From: an uncultured Mediterranea sp.
GTDB taxonomy: Bacteria > Bacteroidota > Bacteroidia > Bacteroidales > Bacteroidaceae
Assembly (NCBI GenBank): GCA_945879145.1
Contig: CAMCUZ010000011.1
Location: 1 to 59,469 of the forward strand
Reading direction: 5' to 3'
Length of the DNA: 59,469 nucleotides
Positions 8,836 through 18,045 of this stretch are shown piece by piece. Position 1 is the first letter of the stretch; every line of letters starts with the position of its first letter. The notes below the pieces were generated by a model. It was not told where the DNA came from. It saw only the letters and a list, made by a program, of their open reading frames with translations, and ran no database searches. The translations under genes and the position numbers were made by a program.

Positions 8836-9570
8836 ATGTTAGGTACTATACTCAATACGGCTACTATATTAATAGGAGGTGCTTTCGGTGCGCTGGTTCG
8901 CACGGGTATCGGTGAGCGTTATAAACAGGCGCTCTTCAATGGACTGGGACTTTGCTGTTTGGTGCTGGGCGTGAATGCCTCGCTACCCAATATGGCGAAG
9001 AGTGAATACCCCGTGCTCTTTATTTTGAGTATAGCCATTGGGGGTGTGGTGGGCACTTGGCTCGACCTGACTGGATGCATCGATCGCTGGAATAGTCGCC
9101 TCAATGAGCGCCAGCGCTTCAAGGGGAAGGGAGAGAGCAGTAACCAGCTGCAGGGCCTCGTTACGGGCTGTCTGCTCTACTGTATCGGCACCTTTGCCAT
9201 TGTGGGGCCTGTTTTGGCCGCACTCTCGCCTTCGGCCGGTTGGGCTTTTGATGAGCCGGGCAATACCTATCTCTATACCAATGCCACGCTCGACCTGGTG
9301 ACGTCGGCAGTACTGGCAGCATCGTATGGCTGGATCATGTTGCTGGCTGCACCGATCCTGTTTTGTTGGCAGAGCTTTTTCTATCTGATCGCGGTCTGCT
9401 TCAGTGCCGCTATGCCCGAACCGATGCGCGTGGAGTTGAGTATCGTGGGCGGTGTGCTGATTGTCAGCTCAGGCCTTTCCATTCTAGGCATCAAGGATTG
9501 CAAGACGGTAAACCTCTTGCCCTCTCTTCTTGTACCGGTACTATTTTATCTCATTCACTCTTTTCTATAA
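8836..9570 (+). CDS. DUF554 family integral membrane protein (YdfK-like)
   Basis: 244 residues with about seven hydrophobic segments. It starts LGTILNTATILIGGAFGALVRTGIGERYKQALFNGLGLCCLVLGVN, the hallmark of DUF554 proteins, with further segments at VLFILSIAIGGVVGTWLD, GCLLYCIGTFAIVGPVLAAL and LLAAPILFCWQSFFYLIAVCF. The function of the family is not established; transport is often assumed. It is a single gene with its own promoter. Confidence 0.85.
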   Translation: MLGTILNTATILIGGAFGALVRTGIGERYKQALFNGLGLCCLVLGVNASLPNMAKSEYPVLFILSIAIGGVVGTWLDLTGCIDRWNSRLNERQRFKGKGESSNQLQGLVTGCLLYCIGTFAIVGPVLAALSPSAGWAFDEPGNTYLYTNATLDLVTSAVLAASYGWIMLLAAPILFCWQSFFYLIAVCFSAAMPEPMRVELSIVGGVLIVSSGLSILGIKDCKTVNLLPSLLVPVLFYLIHSFL

Positions 9571-9706
9571 TAGCTTCAGCCGAAATGCGCTAAGGTTGTG
9601 GGGCCCTCATCCACCTACGTGTAGCACTGACCATCGCAACGTACGCTCATCGTGGCTGTAGATAACGGCACTGCATGTGAATGATATGTCGTTAAAGCCT
9701 TCGCCC

Positions 9707-10690
9707 TTACGTGGTCAGGTCGTCAAGGTCAATCAACTTGTTGACGATGGCATAGATAGTGAGACCTGCGGGGCTGTGGATCTGCAGTTTGGCAGCTATG
9801 TTGCGGCGATGGGTGAGGGCGGTGTTGAGCGAAATGTGCAGATGAGCGGCAATCTCCTTGTTGCTCATCCCCTGCACCAGGGCTACAATCACCTCCTTTT
9901 CTCGTTCACTCAGTTGGTCGTTGTTGCTCTCGGGTGTGGCCCCTGCATGAACCATCGAGTTGATTTTGGCTGTTATGTTCTCCTTCATGAGCTGCTGCTC
10001 CAGTAGGCGGATGGCCGGCATGAAAAAGCGCTCCTCCACCTCGGCATGCAGGCGGAGCCAGTCCTCATTGTTGTAGATGCGGTAGAGCACGGCCAGCAGT
10101 TTCTGGCTGTGGAGCTCGTTGCCGGGGAGGTAGCGAATCAAGATGCCCTTCAGTTCGCGCAGTCGCTCACTCTCCTGACCGTGGTGCTTAGAGTAGGTGT
10201 CCACGTTGTATTTGCCTGACGCAATCCCTTTCAGCAAGCCTTCGACGTAGGGAAAGACCATCTTCTCCTCGTAGCGCATGTGCAGGGTGATGGCCCGTGC
10301 ATAGTTGTCGTACAGCTTGAGAATTAAGCTCTCCACATTGCCCTGTTTGCTAGAACTGTTTTGCGTGTTGAGTGCTTCGGCCAACTCTTGACGCGTGGAG
10401 GGGAGCTGGAAGCCTAGAAAGTAATTGTGACTGGCTTGCAGGTACTTCATTAGTGTTGGTACGGAGAGAGGCTCATTCTCGCCTTGGTCCAGCTCACCGT
10501 TGACGGTATAATTCACGATAGCCAGAAAGGTGCAGGTATCCACCTCATGTTCCTTACACACCTCTTCCACCGTCTTGTCGCCAAAGCCAAGATTGATACC
10601 GAAGCTGCCGAGGCTCTGCAGTACGTTGTAATTGTCGCGTATCAGCGCAATCATCTTGTCCTTGGCTTCGTATTGTTTCAAGTGCTTCAT
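9707..10690 (-). CDS. Fused DUF542-like / hemerythrin / LuxR-type transcription regulator
   Basis: 327 residues from MKHLKQYEAKDKMIALIRDN. Residues 10-60 resemble the DUF542 (ScdA_N) domain of the iron-sulfur repair protein YtfE/RIC, but the usual Cys-Cys is replaced by GINLGFGD. Residues 80-230 carry hemerythrin-type ligands: His88, H137xxxE141, His169/170 and H215xxxE219. Residues 258-320 are a LuxR helix-turn-helix (LSEREKEVIVALVQGMSNKEIAAHLHISLNTALTHRR). This suggests a one-component DNA-binding regulator sensing oxygen, NO or iron state through a di-iron site. It diverges from the c-heme/imelysin operon at 10857, its most likely target. The upstream ATG at 10753 is less likely because it overlaps the promoter. 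Confidence 0.82.
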   Translation of the reverse strand: MKHLKQYEAKDKMIALIRDNYNVLQSLGSFGINLGFGDKTVEEVCKEHEVDTCTFLAIVNYTVNGELDQGENEPLSVPTLMKYLQASHNYFLGFQLPSTRQELAEALNTQNSSSKQGNVESLILKLYDNYARAITLHMRYEEKMVFPYVEGLLKGIASGKYNVDTYSKHHGQESERLRELKGILIRYLPGNELHSQKLLAVLYRIYNNEDWLRLHAEVEERFFMPAIRLLEQQLMKENITAKINSMVHAGATPESNNDQLSEREKEVIVALVQGMSNKEIAAHLHISLNTALTHRRNIAAKLQIHSPAGLTIYAIVNKLIDLDDLTT

Positions 10691-10722
10691 TGTTCCAATG
10701 CTTTTCGTTATTAAACTCGCTG

Positions 10723-10753
10723 CAAAATTCGGCTTTTTCGTCCATTTTTGCAA
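10723..10753 (-). promoter_or_regulatory. Probable promoter of the hemerythrin-LuxR regulator
   Basis: On the minus strand TTG (10753-10751) is followed after 20 nt by GAATTTTG (10730-10723), an imperfect -7 box, 33 nt before the start codon at 10690. Confidence 0.4.
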
Positions 10754-10796
10754 TCACTAAAAGTAGGTATTCGATAAATATCATTCATTTTAGGTA

Positions 10797-10827
10797 TTGT
10801 CCTGGTGCTGTGGGTGCCCTACCTTTG
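10797..10827 (+). promoter_or_regulatory. Promoter of the c-heme/imelysin operon
   Basis: TTG at 10797-10799 is followed after 20 nt by TACCTTTG at 10820-10827, about 30 nt upstream of the first gene. The 43 nt between this and the divergent regulator promoter contain AT-rich half-sites (TATTCGATAAATATCATTC) where a regulator could bind. Confidence 0.7.
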
Positions 10828-10856
10828 CGTCGTTTTTCAACAAAATTTGCTAAATA

Positions 10857-12197
10857 ATGGATAGAATAACACTTCGAAGAACGATGCCGATTCTTCTTGT
10901 ATCTCTGTTTCAAATGATGGGGCTCCATGCCTCCACAGGTCAAGATACGCTGACGGTAGCACCCGATGGGTATCAGCAGTTCCGCTTTGGCGGATATGGT
11001 GAGGTTGTATCAAAGTTTATGGATTATGGTAAGAACCGCTTCAGTGGAACGAGCTATGGAAACAGCCGTGAGCACCGCAACACGATTTCCATCCCTCGCT
11101 TCGTGTTAGCTTTCGACTACCGCTTCAACTCCAAATGGCTTCTTGGGGCTGAGATTGAGTTGGAGTCGGGTGGCGTAGGCTTGGAGAAAGAGCTGGAGAG
11201 TTCGGAGAACGGGGAGTATGAAACGGAGATGGAGCAGGGTGGCGAGGTGGCTGTGGAGCAGTTTCATATCACGCGGCTCATCCTTCCCGAGTTGAACATT
11301 CGCGTGGGGCATCTGATTGTGCCTGTGGGCTTGACCAATGCACACCACGAGCCGATTCACTTCTTTGGTACCTCACGTCCAGAGGGGGAGACCACCATCC
11401 TGCCCTCTACCTGGCACGAGACGGGGGTTGAGCTGTTTGGTTCCATTGGTCATGGAGCGGGGCGCTTCAATTATCAGTTGATGATTGTGGCAGGACTCAA
11501 CCCTGATGGCTTTGGTCGCGACAACTGGGTGAGTGACGGCAAGCAGGGACTCTTTGAGGAGGACTGCTTCTCCTCGCCGGCCTATGTGGGGCGCGTGGAT
11601 TACCTGGGGGTGAAAGGGCTGCGCTTAGGCTTGTCGGCTTATTACTGTGCAGACGTAACCCACAATGCAGACAAACCCTACAAGTACTCTTCGGTAGGTG
11701 CATCGGCGCTCACAATCCTTGCTGCTGACGGACAGTACAAGAATCGCTATCTTACAGCGAGAGGCCATCTTATTTATGGAAACTTGCAGAATGCCAATGC
11801 AATAGGCAGTGTAAACGTCAGCAATTCGGGCAACAGTTATCATAGTGGCTCGATGCGTAAGGTGGCTCCCAATGCCCTGAGCTACGGTGCCGAGCTGGGT
11901 TGTAACCTGCGTACCCTGCTGCCCCAGATGCCACTCCCTACGCTCTATCCTTTTGTTCGTTACGATTATTACAATTCTCAAGAAGGGGGCGAGGCGATGC
12001 AGACGATGGATGCACGCTGTCAGGTGAGCAAGTGGACGGCTGGACTCAACTGGTACCCGCTGCCCAACCTGGTGGTAAAGGCTGACTACACCACCCGTCA
12101 GATTGGTACTCGGCGACTCTTTGGCACCACCAAGTACAACAGCGAGAATGAGTTTGCTTTAGGTGTGGCCTTCGTGGGGTGGTTCTTCAAGAAATAA
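10857..12197 (+). CDS. Outer membrane porin, OprP/O-like beta barrel
   Basis: 446 residues with an N-terminal signal sequence (to about HASTGQ), then alternating beta-strand pattern with GFGRDNWVSD-type loops. FRFGGYGEVVSKFMDYGKN, FVLAFDYRFNSKWLLGAEIELESGG, and RVGHLIVPVGLTNAHHEP are characteristic of Bacteroidota porins related to the phosphate-selective porin O/P group. It ends ALGVAFVGWFFKK, a barrel-closing strand. First gene of the seven-gene operon, 60 nt before the imelysin gene. Substrate unknown; a metal ion or chelate is an inference from context. Confidence 0.8.
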   Translation: MDRITLRRTMPILLVSLFQMMGLHASTGQDTLTVAPDGYQQFRFGGYGEVVSKFMDYGKNRFSGTSYGNSREHRNTISIPRFVLAFDYRFNSKWLLGAEIELESGGVGLEKELESSENGEYETEMEQGGEVAVEQFHITRLILPELNIRVGHLIVPVGLTNAHHEPIHFFGTSRPEGETTILPSTWHETGVELFGSIGHGAGRFNYQLMIVAGLNPDGFGRDNWVSDGKQGLFEEDCFSSPAYVGRVDYLGVKGLRLGLSAYYCADVTHNADKPYKYSSVGASALTILAADGQYKNRYLTARGHLIYGNLQNANAIGSVNVSNSGNSYHSGSMRKVAPNALSYGAELGCNLRTLLPQMPLPTLYPFVRYDYYNSQEGGEAMQTMDARCQVSKWTAGLNWYPLPNLVVKADYTTRQIGTRRLFGTTKYNSENEFALGVAFVGWFFKK

Positions 12198-12257
12198 CTT
12201 TATTTATGCTGAATTCCAACAATTTTTTTAATAACGTATCATATAATAGAAGTAAAA

Positions 12258-13424
12258 ATGAAACAGTTTAAGTTGATGCAATCGGCCCTGATGATGGGGC
12301 TGGTATTTACGCTGGCCGCTTGCAGCGAGGATAGGGGTGAGACAATGCAACAGGCAGCAGCTGGAGAGTCGTTTATCTGCATTGAGCAGTTGATTGATGG
12401 CTGCACCGACATCGCTACCGAGGTGGGTGAAACCAAAATAGGTGACCCCCTCGACAAATGGAATGCCGGACTGAAAACCGAGGCGCTCTATGCTGTAGAG
12501 TCGTGGTACAGCTGGCATTCGCGTGAGGACTACAGCAACAACATCTACTCCATTCGCAATGCCTATTTCGGTACGCGTAATGGTGAGGTGGGTACCTATT
12601 CGTTGGCCGCTCTGATAGCCAAGCACAATGCCACGCTCGATGCTTCGGTACGTGATGCCATTGCTGATGCTATCGAGGCGATTCTCGACATCCCACAACC
12701 CTTCCGAAACAATATCGGAAATAGCGAGGCCCGTGTAGCGCAGCAACGCTGTGCCGACTTGGTAGAGGTGCTTACGCAGCTTAAGAGCTATATAGAACAG
12801 ACTGAAGCCGTCAATCAGGACGAGGTGCTTGACCCCATTGTCTCTTCGTATGTAGATGATGTGGTGCTCCCTACCTATGCTGAACTGAAGCAGAAAAACA
12901 CCTTGCTTTATCAAGCTACCAGGGCTTTTCTGGAATCGCCGAGCGATGCCGCCTTCGATGCGGTATGTGATGCTTGGATGGCAGCTCGTGTACCTTGGGA
13001 GACGAGCGAAGCCTTCCTCTTCGGTCCCGTGGATAACGAAGGGCTTGACCCCAACATGGACAGCTGGCCACTCGACCAAGATGCCATCGTTCGCATCCTC
13101 AATTCTGGTGACTTTGATAACCTGGATTGGAGCGATGGAGATAGCGATGATGCAATCAGTGCCAAGCAAGAGGTGCGCGGCTTCCACACGCTGGAGTTCC
13201 TGGCCTTCCGCAATGGCGTACCTCGTACATTGAGCGATACTGCAGACTCTAATGATGCTGCCGATATGGTCTATACCACCGATAATGCCCGTAGCTGGGC
13301 CAACTATATGGTACAGGTGGCCTATCTGTTGCAGCAAGATGCTTCCGATCTCTATGACTATTGGTTTACGAGCTACAAGGGTGGTGAGAGTTATGCCCAA
13401 CGCTTTAAGTCACATAAGATTTAA
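12258..13424 (+). CDS. Imelysin-like lipoprotein, circularly permuted type
   Basis: 388 residues. Signal peptide with lipobox LAAC and Ser-Glu-Asp after it. Imelysins are envelope proteins linked to iron uptake; the peptidase name is historical. The GxHxxE motif is GFHTLE near residue 308. The segment GETKIGDPLDKW with YNNIYSIRNAYFG, normally in the C-terminal half, lies at residues 50-110, while VLPTYAELKQKN with WMAARVPWETSEAFLFGP, normally N-terminal, lies at 190-260. This is the circular permutation described for a Bacteroides ovatus imelysin structure. It sits 14 nt before the di-heme oxidoreductase gene, a frequent partner. Confidence 0.9.
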   Translation: MKQFKLMQSALMMGLVFTLAACSEDRGETMQQAAAGESFICIEQLIDGCTDIATEVGETKIGDPLDKWNAGLKTEALYAVESWYSWHSREDYSNNIYSIRNAYFGTRNGEVGTYSLAALIAKHNATLDASVRDAIADAIEAILDIPQPFRNNIGNSEARVAQQRCADLVEVLTQLKSYIEQTEAVNQDEVLDPIVSSYVDDVVLPTYAELKQKNTLLYQATRAFLESPSDAAFDAVCDAWMAARVPWETSEAFLFGPVDNEGLDPNMDSWPLDQDAIVRILNSGDFDNLDWSDGDSDDAISAKQEVRGFHTLEFLAFRNGVPRTLSDTADSNDAADMVYTTDNARSWANYMVQVAYLLQQDASDLYDYWFTSYKGGESYAQRFKSHKI

Positions 13425-13438
13425 TCCCCTTTGTACCT

Positions 13439-14878
13439 ATGTTTAGTCGTACCTTACTTATACGACAGCTGTTGTCTTGCATGGTATTCCTTTCCCTGGC
13501 AGCTTGCCAGGAGAAGGGAATCGCTGCCGATGACCTCTACGTGCCGTCGGGCTACGCCCTCTCAGCAGGTACCTCCACCATCTTTACTCAATCCACCTTT
13601 GCCTACGATACCGATGCCTCGTGGCTGAATGGCATCTACAAGAGCCGTTTTCTTAATGGCGATGGCCTCTATGACGATGTACGCACCAGCAGCAACGGAC
13701 TGGGGGGAGGTCTGGGGCCCGTCTATGCAGGCTACTCTTGTGGTAGTTGCCACCGCAATGCAGGTCGTACCAAGCCTGCACTCTGGTCTGAAGGCGGTAG
13801 CGGCAGCACGGGTTTCTCAGCCATGCTGGTCTATATCACTCGTAAGAATGGGGCCTTCTTTCAGAACTACGGCCGGGTGCTGCACGACCAAGCCATCTAC
13901 GGGGTGAAACCCGAAGGTAAGCTCAAGGTGGAGTGGCACTATGGGCAGTATGAATTCCCTGATGGGGAGCCTTACGAACTCTGCTATCCTACCTATACTA
14001 TCACCGAATGGGATGCCGACTCCATCTCACCCAACGACCTCTTCTGTTCGGTGCGCATTCCGCTCCGCCACGTGGGGCTGGGGCAGATGATGGCGCTCGA
14101 CACCAAGGAGATTGAGGCCTTGGCAGCCAAGAGCAACTATCCTGAATATGGCATCAGCGGTCGGGCCAACTACATAACCGAGCGAGGTGTGCGTCAGCTG
14201 GGCCTCAGTGGTAACAAGGCGCAACATGCCGACCTGACCGTAGAACTTGGCTTCAGCAGCGATATGGGAGTGACCAACAGCCGCTACCCGGAAGAAATCT
14301 GTGAGGGCCAGCAGCAGATGGATCAGGGCAGCATGATGGGATTGAGCTATGATCAGCTTGACATCTCTTCAGAAGATATGGAGGATGTGGACCTCTACCT
14401 GCAGTCATTAGGGGTCCCTGCCCGTAGGCATGTTAACAACGAGCAGGTCAAACGGGGTGAGCAGCAGTTCTTTGCAGCTAAGTGTCACCTCTGTCATGTC
14501 ACCACGCTCCATACCCGTCCGCAGGGCAGCACCTTGCTGCTTGGCACACGTCTCCCCTGGCTGGGTAATCAGACTGTTCATCCCTATTCCGACTACTTGC
14601 TTCATGATATGGGGTCAGAGATTATGGGGGTAGGACTCAATGACAACTACGTCAGTGGCTTGGCCCGTGGTAACGAATGGCGCACCACACCGCTCTGGGG
14701 TATCGGACTGCAAGAAACCGTCAATGGGCATACCTATTTCCTTCACGACGGCAGAGCGCGTAATCTGAAAGAGGCCATCTTGTGGCATGGGGGAGAGGCC
14801 GAAGCATCTAAACAACTCTTCATGCAGCTGCCTCAAAGTGACCGCGAAGCACTCATTACTTTCCTCGAATCATTGTAA
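13439..14878 (+). CDS. Di-heme oxidoreductase (DHOR) family lipoprotein
   Basis: 479 residues with a signal peptide and lipobox LAAC (Cys23). Two c-type heme sites are visible: CGSCH at 101-105 and CHLCH near 349-353. The C-terminal part (TTPLWGIGLQETVNGHTYFLHDGRARNLKEAILWHGGEA) matches the family's signature of cytochrome-c-peroxidase-like fold proteins. The family is often found with imelysins and is poorly understood biochemically; thiol or metal oxidation has been proposed. The hemes would need covalent attachment, for which the operon encodes a CcsA protein at 18045. Confidence 0.88.
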   Translation: MFSRTLLIRQLLSCMVFLSLAACQEKGIAADDLYVPSGYALSAGTSTIFTQSTFAYDTDASWLNGIYKSRFLNGDGLYDDVRTSSNGLGGGLGPVYAGYSCGSCHRNAGRTKPALWSEGGSGSTGFSAMLVYITRKNGAFFQNYGRVLHDQAIYGVKPEGKLKVEWHYGQYEFPDGEPYELCYPTYTITEWDADSISPNDLFCSVRIPLRHVGLGQMMALDTKEIEALAAKSNYPEYGISGRANYITERGVRQLGLSGNKAQHADLTVELGFSSDMGVTNSRYPEEICEGQQQMDQGSMMGLSYDQLDISSEDMEDVDLYLQSLGVPARRHVNNEQVKRGEQQFFAAKCHLCHVTTLHTRPQGSTLLLGTRLPWLGNQTVHPYSDYLLHDMGSEIMGVGLNDNYVSGLARGNEWRTTPLWGIGLQETVNGHTYFLHDGRARNLKEAILWHGGEAEASKQLFMQLPQSDREALITFLESL

Positions 14879-14892
14879 AAACATCAAATCAA

Positions 14893-16104
14893 ATGAAACA
14901 TTTTTTTCTCTTTACGCTCTTGTTATGTAGTTTCTTGCCCCTCTTTGCCCAGCAGGAGGAAGAGACGGTCAATGGCATCGTCTCCCTCGCTGGGCGAGAG
15001 GGCTTTACGATTGCATCCAAGAAGGGCGACTTTCTGTTTAAGCCCTATATGCTAGTGCAGACGGGTCTGAATCTGAATTGGTATGATGACGAAGGGCTCG
15101 ACAAGGCCTATAATCAAGACAACATCGCCAACTCGGGCTTCTCCATTCCCTATGCCGTGCTGGGATTTACCGGCAAGGCGTTTGGTAAGGTGGCTTTCAA
15201 CCTCTCACTCAATGCTGCTGCCAGTGGGGGAGCGTTGCTGCAGCAGGCTTGGTTCGACCTGCAGTTGCGACCCGAACTCCAACTACGCGCAGGAAAGTTC
15301 AAGACCCCCTTCACTCACGCTTACCTCACTACTTTGGGCGAGACGTTGTTCCCTCAGCTGCCCGTATCGCTAACTAGTAGCGTCATTTTGCCCTACTCCT
15401 TGAATGCCGTCACCCCTCAGATCGGTACAGGATTTGACCTTGGTGTTGAGCTGCACGGTCTGCTGGGTGGCCGCTGGGGTTATCAGTTCGGTATCTTCAA
15501 TGGTACTGGCATTAACGTCAACACCTCGTCGAAGACCTTCAGCGATGATTGGCATATCCCTTCGCTGCTCTATGCCGGGCGATTCACCTACATGCCAAAG
15601 GGGGTGATGCCCTCCACGCAAGGCAATCCCAACCGACTCAACGAAGAGAAGCTGCTCTTCGGCCTTTCGGCTTCGCTCAATGTGGAAAGCGAGAACGAAA
15701 GCACCAACGATACCCGAGTAGGAGCAGAGTTTGCCTGGCTGCACCACCGGCTTTACCTGGCAGCCGAGGCCTATTGGCTCCATGTGGGCTTCACCAAGCG
15801 GCAGAAAATCAATCAGAGTTACGACTTCCTGGGTGGCTACCTGCAAGGGGGCTGTTTCGTCACACCTCGGCTACAGGCAGCACTGCGATACGACCTGTTC
15901 AACCGCAACGGTACAGGCAAAGACGGTTTGCTCAATATGCCTGCCGTAGGGTTCAACTACTTTTTCAAGCAGTGCAATTTGAAGTTGCAGGCCATGTACC
16001 AGTATATTGCTCGTAGTGGCCATGCTACGCAGCTCGACAGAGACAACGACAACCTCGGCCTGGCCACTCACAGTGGAACGCTACTGCTGCAATACACATT
16101 CTAA
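14893..16104 (+). CDS. Outer membrane porin, OprP/O-like
   Basis: 403 residues, signal peptide MKHFFLFTLLLCSFLPLFAQ. VNGIVSLAGREGFTIASKKGDFLFKPYMLVQTGLN followed by LQQAWFDLQLRPELQLRAGKFKTPFTHAYL is typical of the phosphate-selective porin O/P family, and the protein ends SGTLLLQYTF. It is the second porin of the operon and is distinct from the one at 10857. It lies 14 nt after the di-heme oxidoreductase gene. Substrate not known. Confidence 0.85.
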   Translation: MKHFFLFTLLLCSFLPLFAQQEEETVNGIVSLAGREGFTIASKKGDFLFKPYMLVQTGLNLNWYDDEGLDKAYNQDNIANSGFSIPYAVLGFTGKAFGKVAFNLSLNAAASGGALLQQAWFDLQLRPELQLRAGKFKTPFTHAYLTTLGETLFPQLPVSLTSSVILPYSLNAVTPQIGTGFDLGVELHGLLGGRWGYQFGIFNGTGINVNTSSKTFSDDWHIPSLLYAGRFTYMPKGVMPSTQGNPNRLNEEKLLFGLSASLNVESENESTNDTRVGAEFAWLHHRLYLAAEAYWLHVGFTKRQKINQSYDFLGGYLQGGCFVTPRLQAALRYDLFNRNGTGKDGLLNMPAVGFNYFFKQCNLKLQAMYQYIARSGHATQLDRDNDNLGLATHSGTLLLQYTF

Positions 16105-16125
16105 CGGATAAAAAATCAGGGTTCG

Positions 16126-16848
16126 ATGAAGAATATCATTCTACACTTCATATTTTTCTCTATCTTTGTGGCTTGTTACTCGTGCGACGATGGACGCATT
16201 TACCCCAAAGAGGTGGTGCTCCCGCAAGAGGGACTATCAGTCAAGCTCTCTGGACATTTGAAAGGATTAGCGAGCTGGCCCGAGAACTATACGGTTTGTA
16301 TAGCTGGCTTTTCGGACGAAAGCGACTACGCCATACTCTCCAAGGTCATCGCTCCAGGCAGCAGTGCCGACGTTGAGGTCATATTGAGTGGCATTAAGGA
16401 GGAGGTCACTCAGTTGGAACTCTGTGTCACCAATCGGTTGCGTAAGCGGGTGGTCACTTTTGCTAAGATGACTACCGAGTCGCTGCAAGCCTCTGCCCAG
16501 ACGACCCTCTTCGATGTAGGCATGCTCGATGTAGGCCTGTTTACTACCCTGCAGCGTGAGGTGTTCAACACTTCGTGTGTGGCCTGTCATGGTGCCAATG
16601 GTCGAGCGGCTCGTGACCTGTTCCTTACCGAGGGGGCGAGCTATCAAGCCTTGGTGGGGCAGCCATCCAAGGTGAACAAAGAGATGCTCTTGGTCGCTCC
16701 TGGAGAGGCTTCGGCAAGTATGCTACCTCAAGTGCTGAGTAAGGAGGGGTTGGTGCAACATAGTCACACCGACCTGCTCGATGCAAAAAAGAAGACGCTT
16801 TTGCTCACGCTCATTAACGATTGGATTGATGCTGGGGCAAGTGAGTAG
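16126..16848 (+). CDS. Mono-heme c-type cytochrome lipoprotein
   Basis: 240 residues with a short hydrophobic signal and a lipoprotein Cys at 17 or 20 (VACYSCDDG). Residues 30-130 look like a beta-rich domain of no recognised family. A c-heme motif CVACHG begins at Cys151, in NTSCVACHGANGRAARDLFL, and a Met-containing C-terminal helix (APGEASASMLPQVLS) may give the distal ligand. It likely shuttles electrons with the di-heme protein encoded two genes upstream. Confidence 0.78.
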   Translation: MKNIILHFIFFSIFVACYSCDDGRIYPKEVVLPQEGLSVKLSGHLKGLASWPENYTVCIAGFSDESDYAILSKVIAPGSSADVEVILSGIKEEVTQLELCVTNRLRKRVVTFAKMTTESLQASAQTTLFDVGMLDVGLFTTLQREVFNTSCVACHGANGRAARDLFLTEGASYQALVGQPSKVNKEMLLVAPGEASASMLPQVLSKEGLVQHSHTDLLDAKKKTLLLTLINDWIDAGASE

Positions 16849-16884
16849 CATGGGATAAGAACTTAATGGAATAAATAACTATTT

Positions 16885-18045
16885 GTGATGAATAAAGAAA
16901 CAATATATAGTGAATCACTCGTTGCCGGTTGCCGCGTGGAGCAGGCTTGCTTTACGGCTGTGGGCGGAGAGCGCGAGGTGCAACTGATACTCCATCCCTC
17001 GGATGCCAGTGCTACCTACTGCGAACAGCTCCATACGCTGCTCAATGTGTACGAAGCCTTGTTGCAGGGCCCTTTGCAAGGTTTTCAAGCCGTCTTCAAA
17101 CGCTTCTTCTTGAGCGATGCAGCCAATCAAAAGGGGACGTTGTTGGCCGCCTTGCCTGAGAATTTGGCCTGTGCCACCTCCATCGTTCAGCAACCACCGC
17201 TCGATGGTACCAAGGTAGCGCTCTGGGTCTATCTCATTGAGGGGGCTGTTACGCAGATGCTGCCCAGTGGCTTGTCCGCAACCACCCACGGTGCTTACCG
17301 CCATTTATGGGGTGGAGGTGCCGTGAGTCGGGCAGTGCAAGCAGAGTACCAGATGAGGCTGCTCTTTCAGGAGTACATCATGCAGTTGATGGAGCAAGGA
17401 GGGCGATTGGCCGACCATTGTATCCGCACTTGGATTTTCGTTCACGATGTAGATACCAACTATGCCGGTGTGGTGAAGGCGCGTAACGAGGTGTTCGCCA
17501 CCCAGCAGCTCACCCCGAAGACCCATTTCATTGCCAGTACGGGGATTAATGGTTCGACTGGTGATGCTGCCATCAAGGTGCTCTTTGATACTTATGCTGT
17601 GCTAGGCCTTGTGCCTGGGCAGGTGTGCCACCTCTATGCTCCTACCCATTTGAATCCCACCTCTGAGTATGGCGTCAGTTTCGAGCGGGGCAGTTACGTG
17701 GAGTATGGCGATCGTCGCCACGTATTTATTTCGGGCACGGCAAGCATCAACAACAAGGGCGAGGTGGTGCATCCTGGTGATATCCGCAAGCAGACCGAAC
17801 GGATGTGTGAGAATGTCGAGGCGCTACTCACCGAGGCGGCGTGTAGCTTCAACGATGTACAGCAGATGCTCATCTATCTTCGCGATCCAGCCGATGCGCA
17901 GCAGGTTCGTGCCCTTTTTCAGGAGCGTTTTCCTGCTGTGCCTAAACTCATCCTTTGGGCTCCCGTCTGCCGCCCTGGGTGGCTCATTGAGATGGAGTGT
18001 ATAGCGGTGAAGCGGGTTGATAATCCGTTGTATCCACCCTTTTAA
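16885..18045 (+). CDS. Rid/YjgF-superfamily protein with N-terminal extension
   Basis: 386 residues, far longer than the 130-residue RidA. Residues 240-380 are a Rid domain (RGSYVEYGDRRHVFISGTASI, GDIRKQTERMCENVEALL) with the conserved Arg in APVCRPGWLIEMECIAV. The N-terminal 240 residues contain a second Rid-like half (IRTWIFVHDVDTNYAGVVKARNEVF and THFIASTGINGSTGD), similar in layout to two-domain chorismatase-like proteins. No signal peptide, so it is cytoplasmic. Its stop overlaps the start of the next gene by one base (TAATG), so it belongs to the operon. Substrate unknown. Confidence 0.75.
   Translation: MMNKETIYSESLVAGCRVEQACFTAVGGEREVQLILHPSDASATYCEQLHTLLNVYEALLQGPLQGFQAVFKRFFLSDAANQKGTLLAALPENLACATSIVQQPPLDGTKVALWVYLIEGAVTQMLPSGLSATTHGAYRHLWGGGAVSRAVQAEYQMRLLFQEYIMQLMEQGGRLADHCIRTWIFVHDVDTNYAGVVKARNEVFATQQLTPKTHFIASTGINGSTGDAAIKVLFDTYAVLGLVPGQVCHLYAPTHLNPTSEYGVSFERGSYVEYGDRRHVFISGTASINNKGEVVHPGDIRKQTERMCENVEALLTEAACSFNDVQQMLIYLRDPADAQQVRALFQERFPAVPKLILWAPVCRPGWLIEMECIAVKRVDNPLYPPF

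Noticed and set aside
9571..9706. Possible small gene or RNA between DUF554 and the hemerythrin regulator
   Set aside because: No start with coding character, no tRNA-like fold and no clear terminator were seen.
12228..13400. 390-residue open frame on the minus strand opposite the imelysin gene
   Set aside because: The plus strand has a lipoprotein signal, GxHxxE and operon context; the minus frame has no recognisable domain and is a by-product of codon bias.
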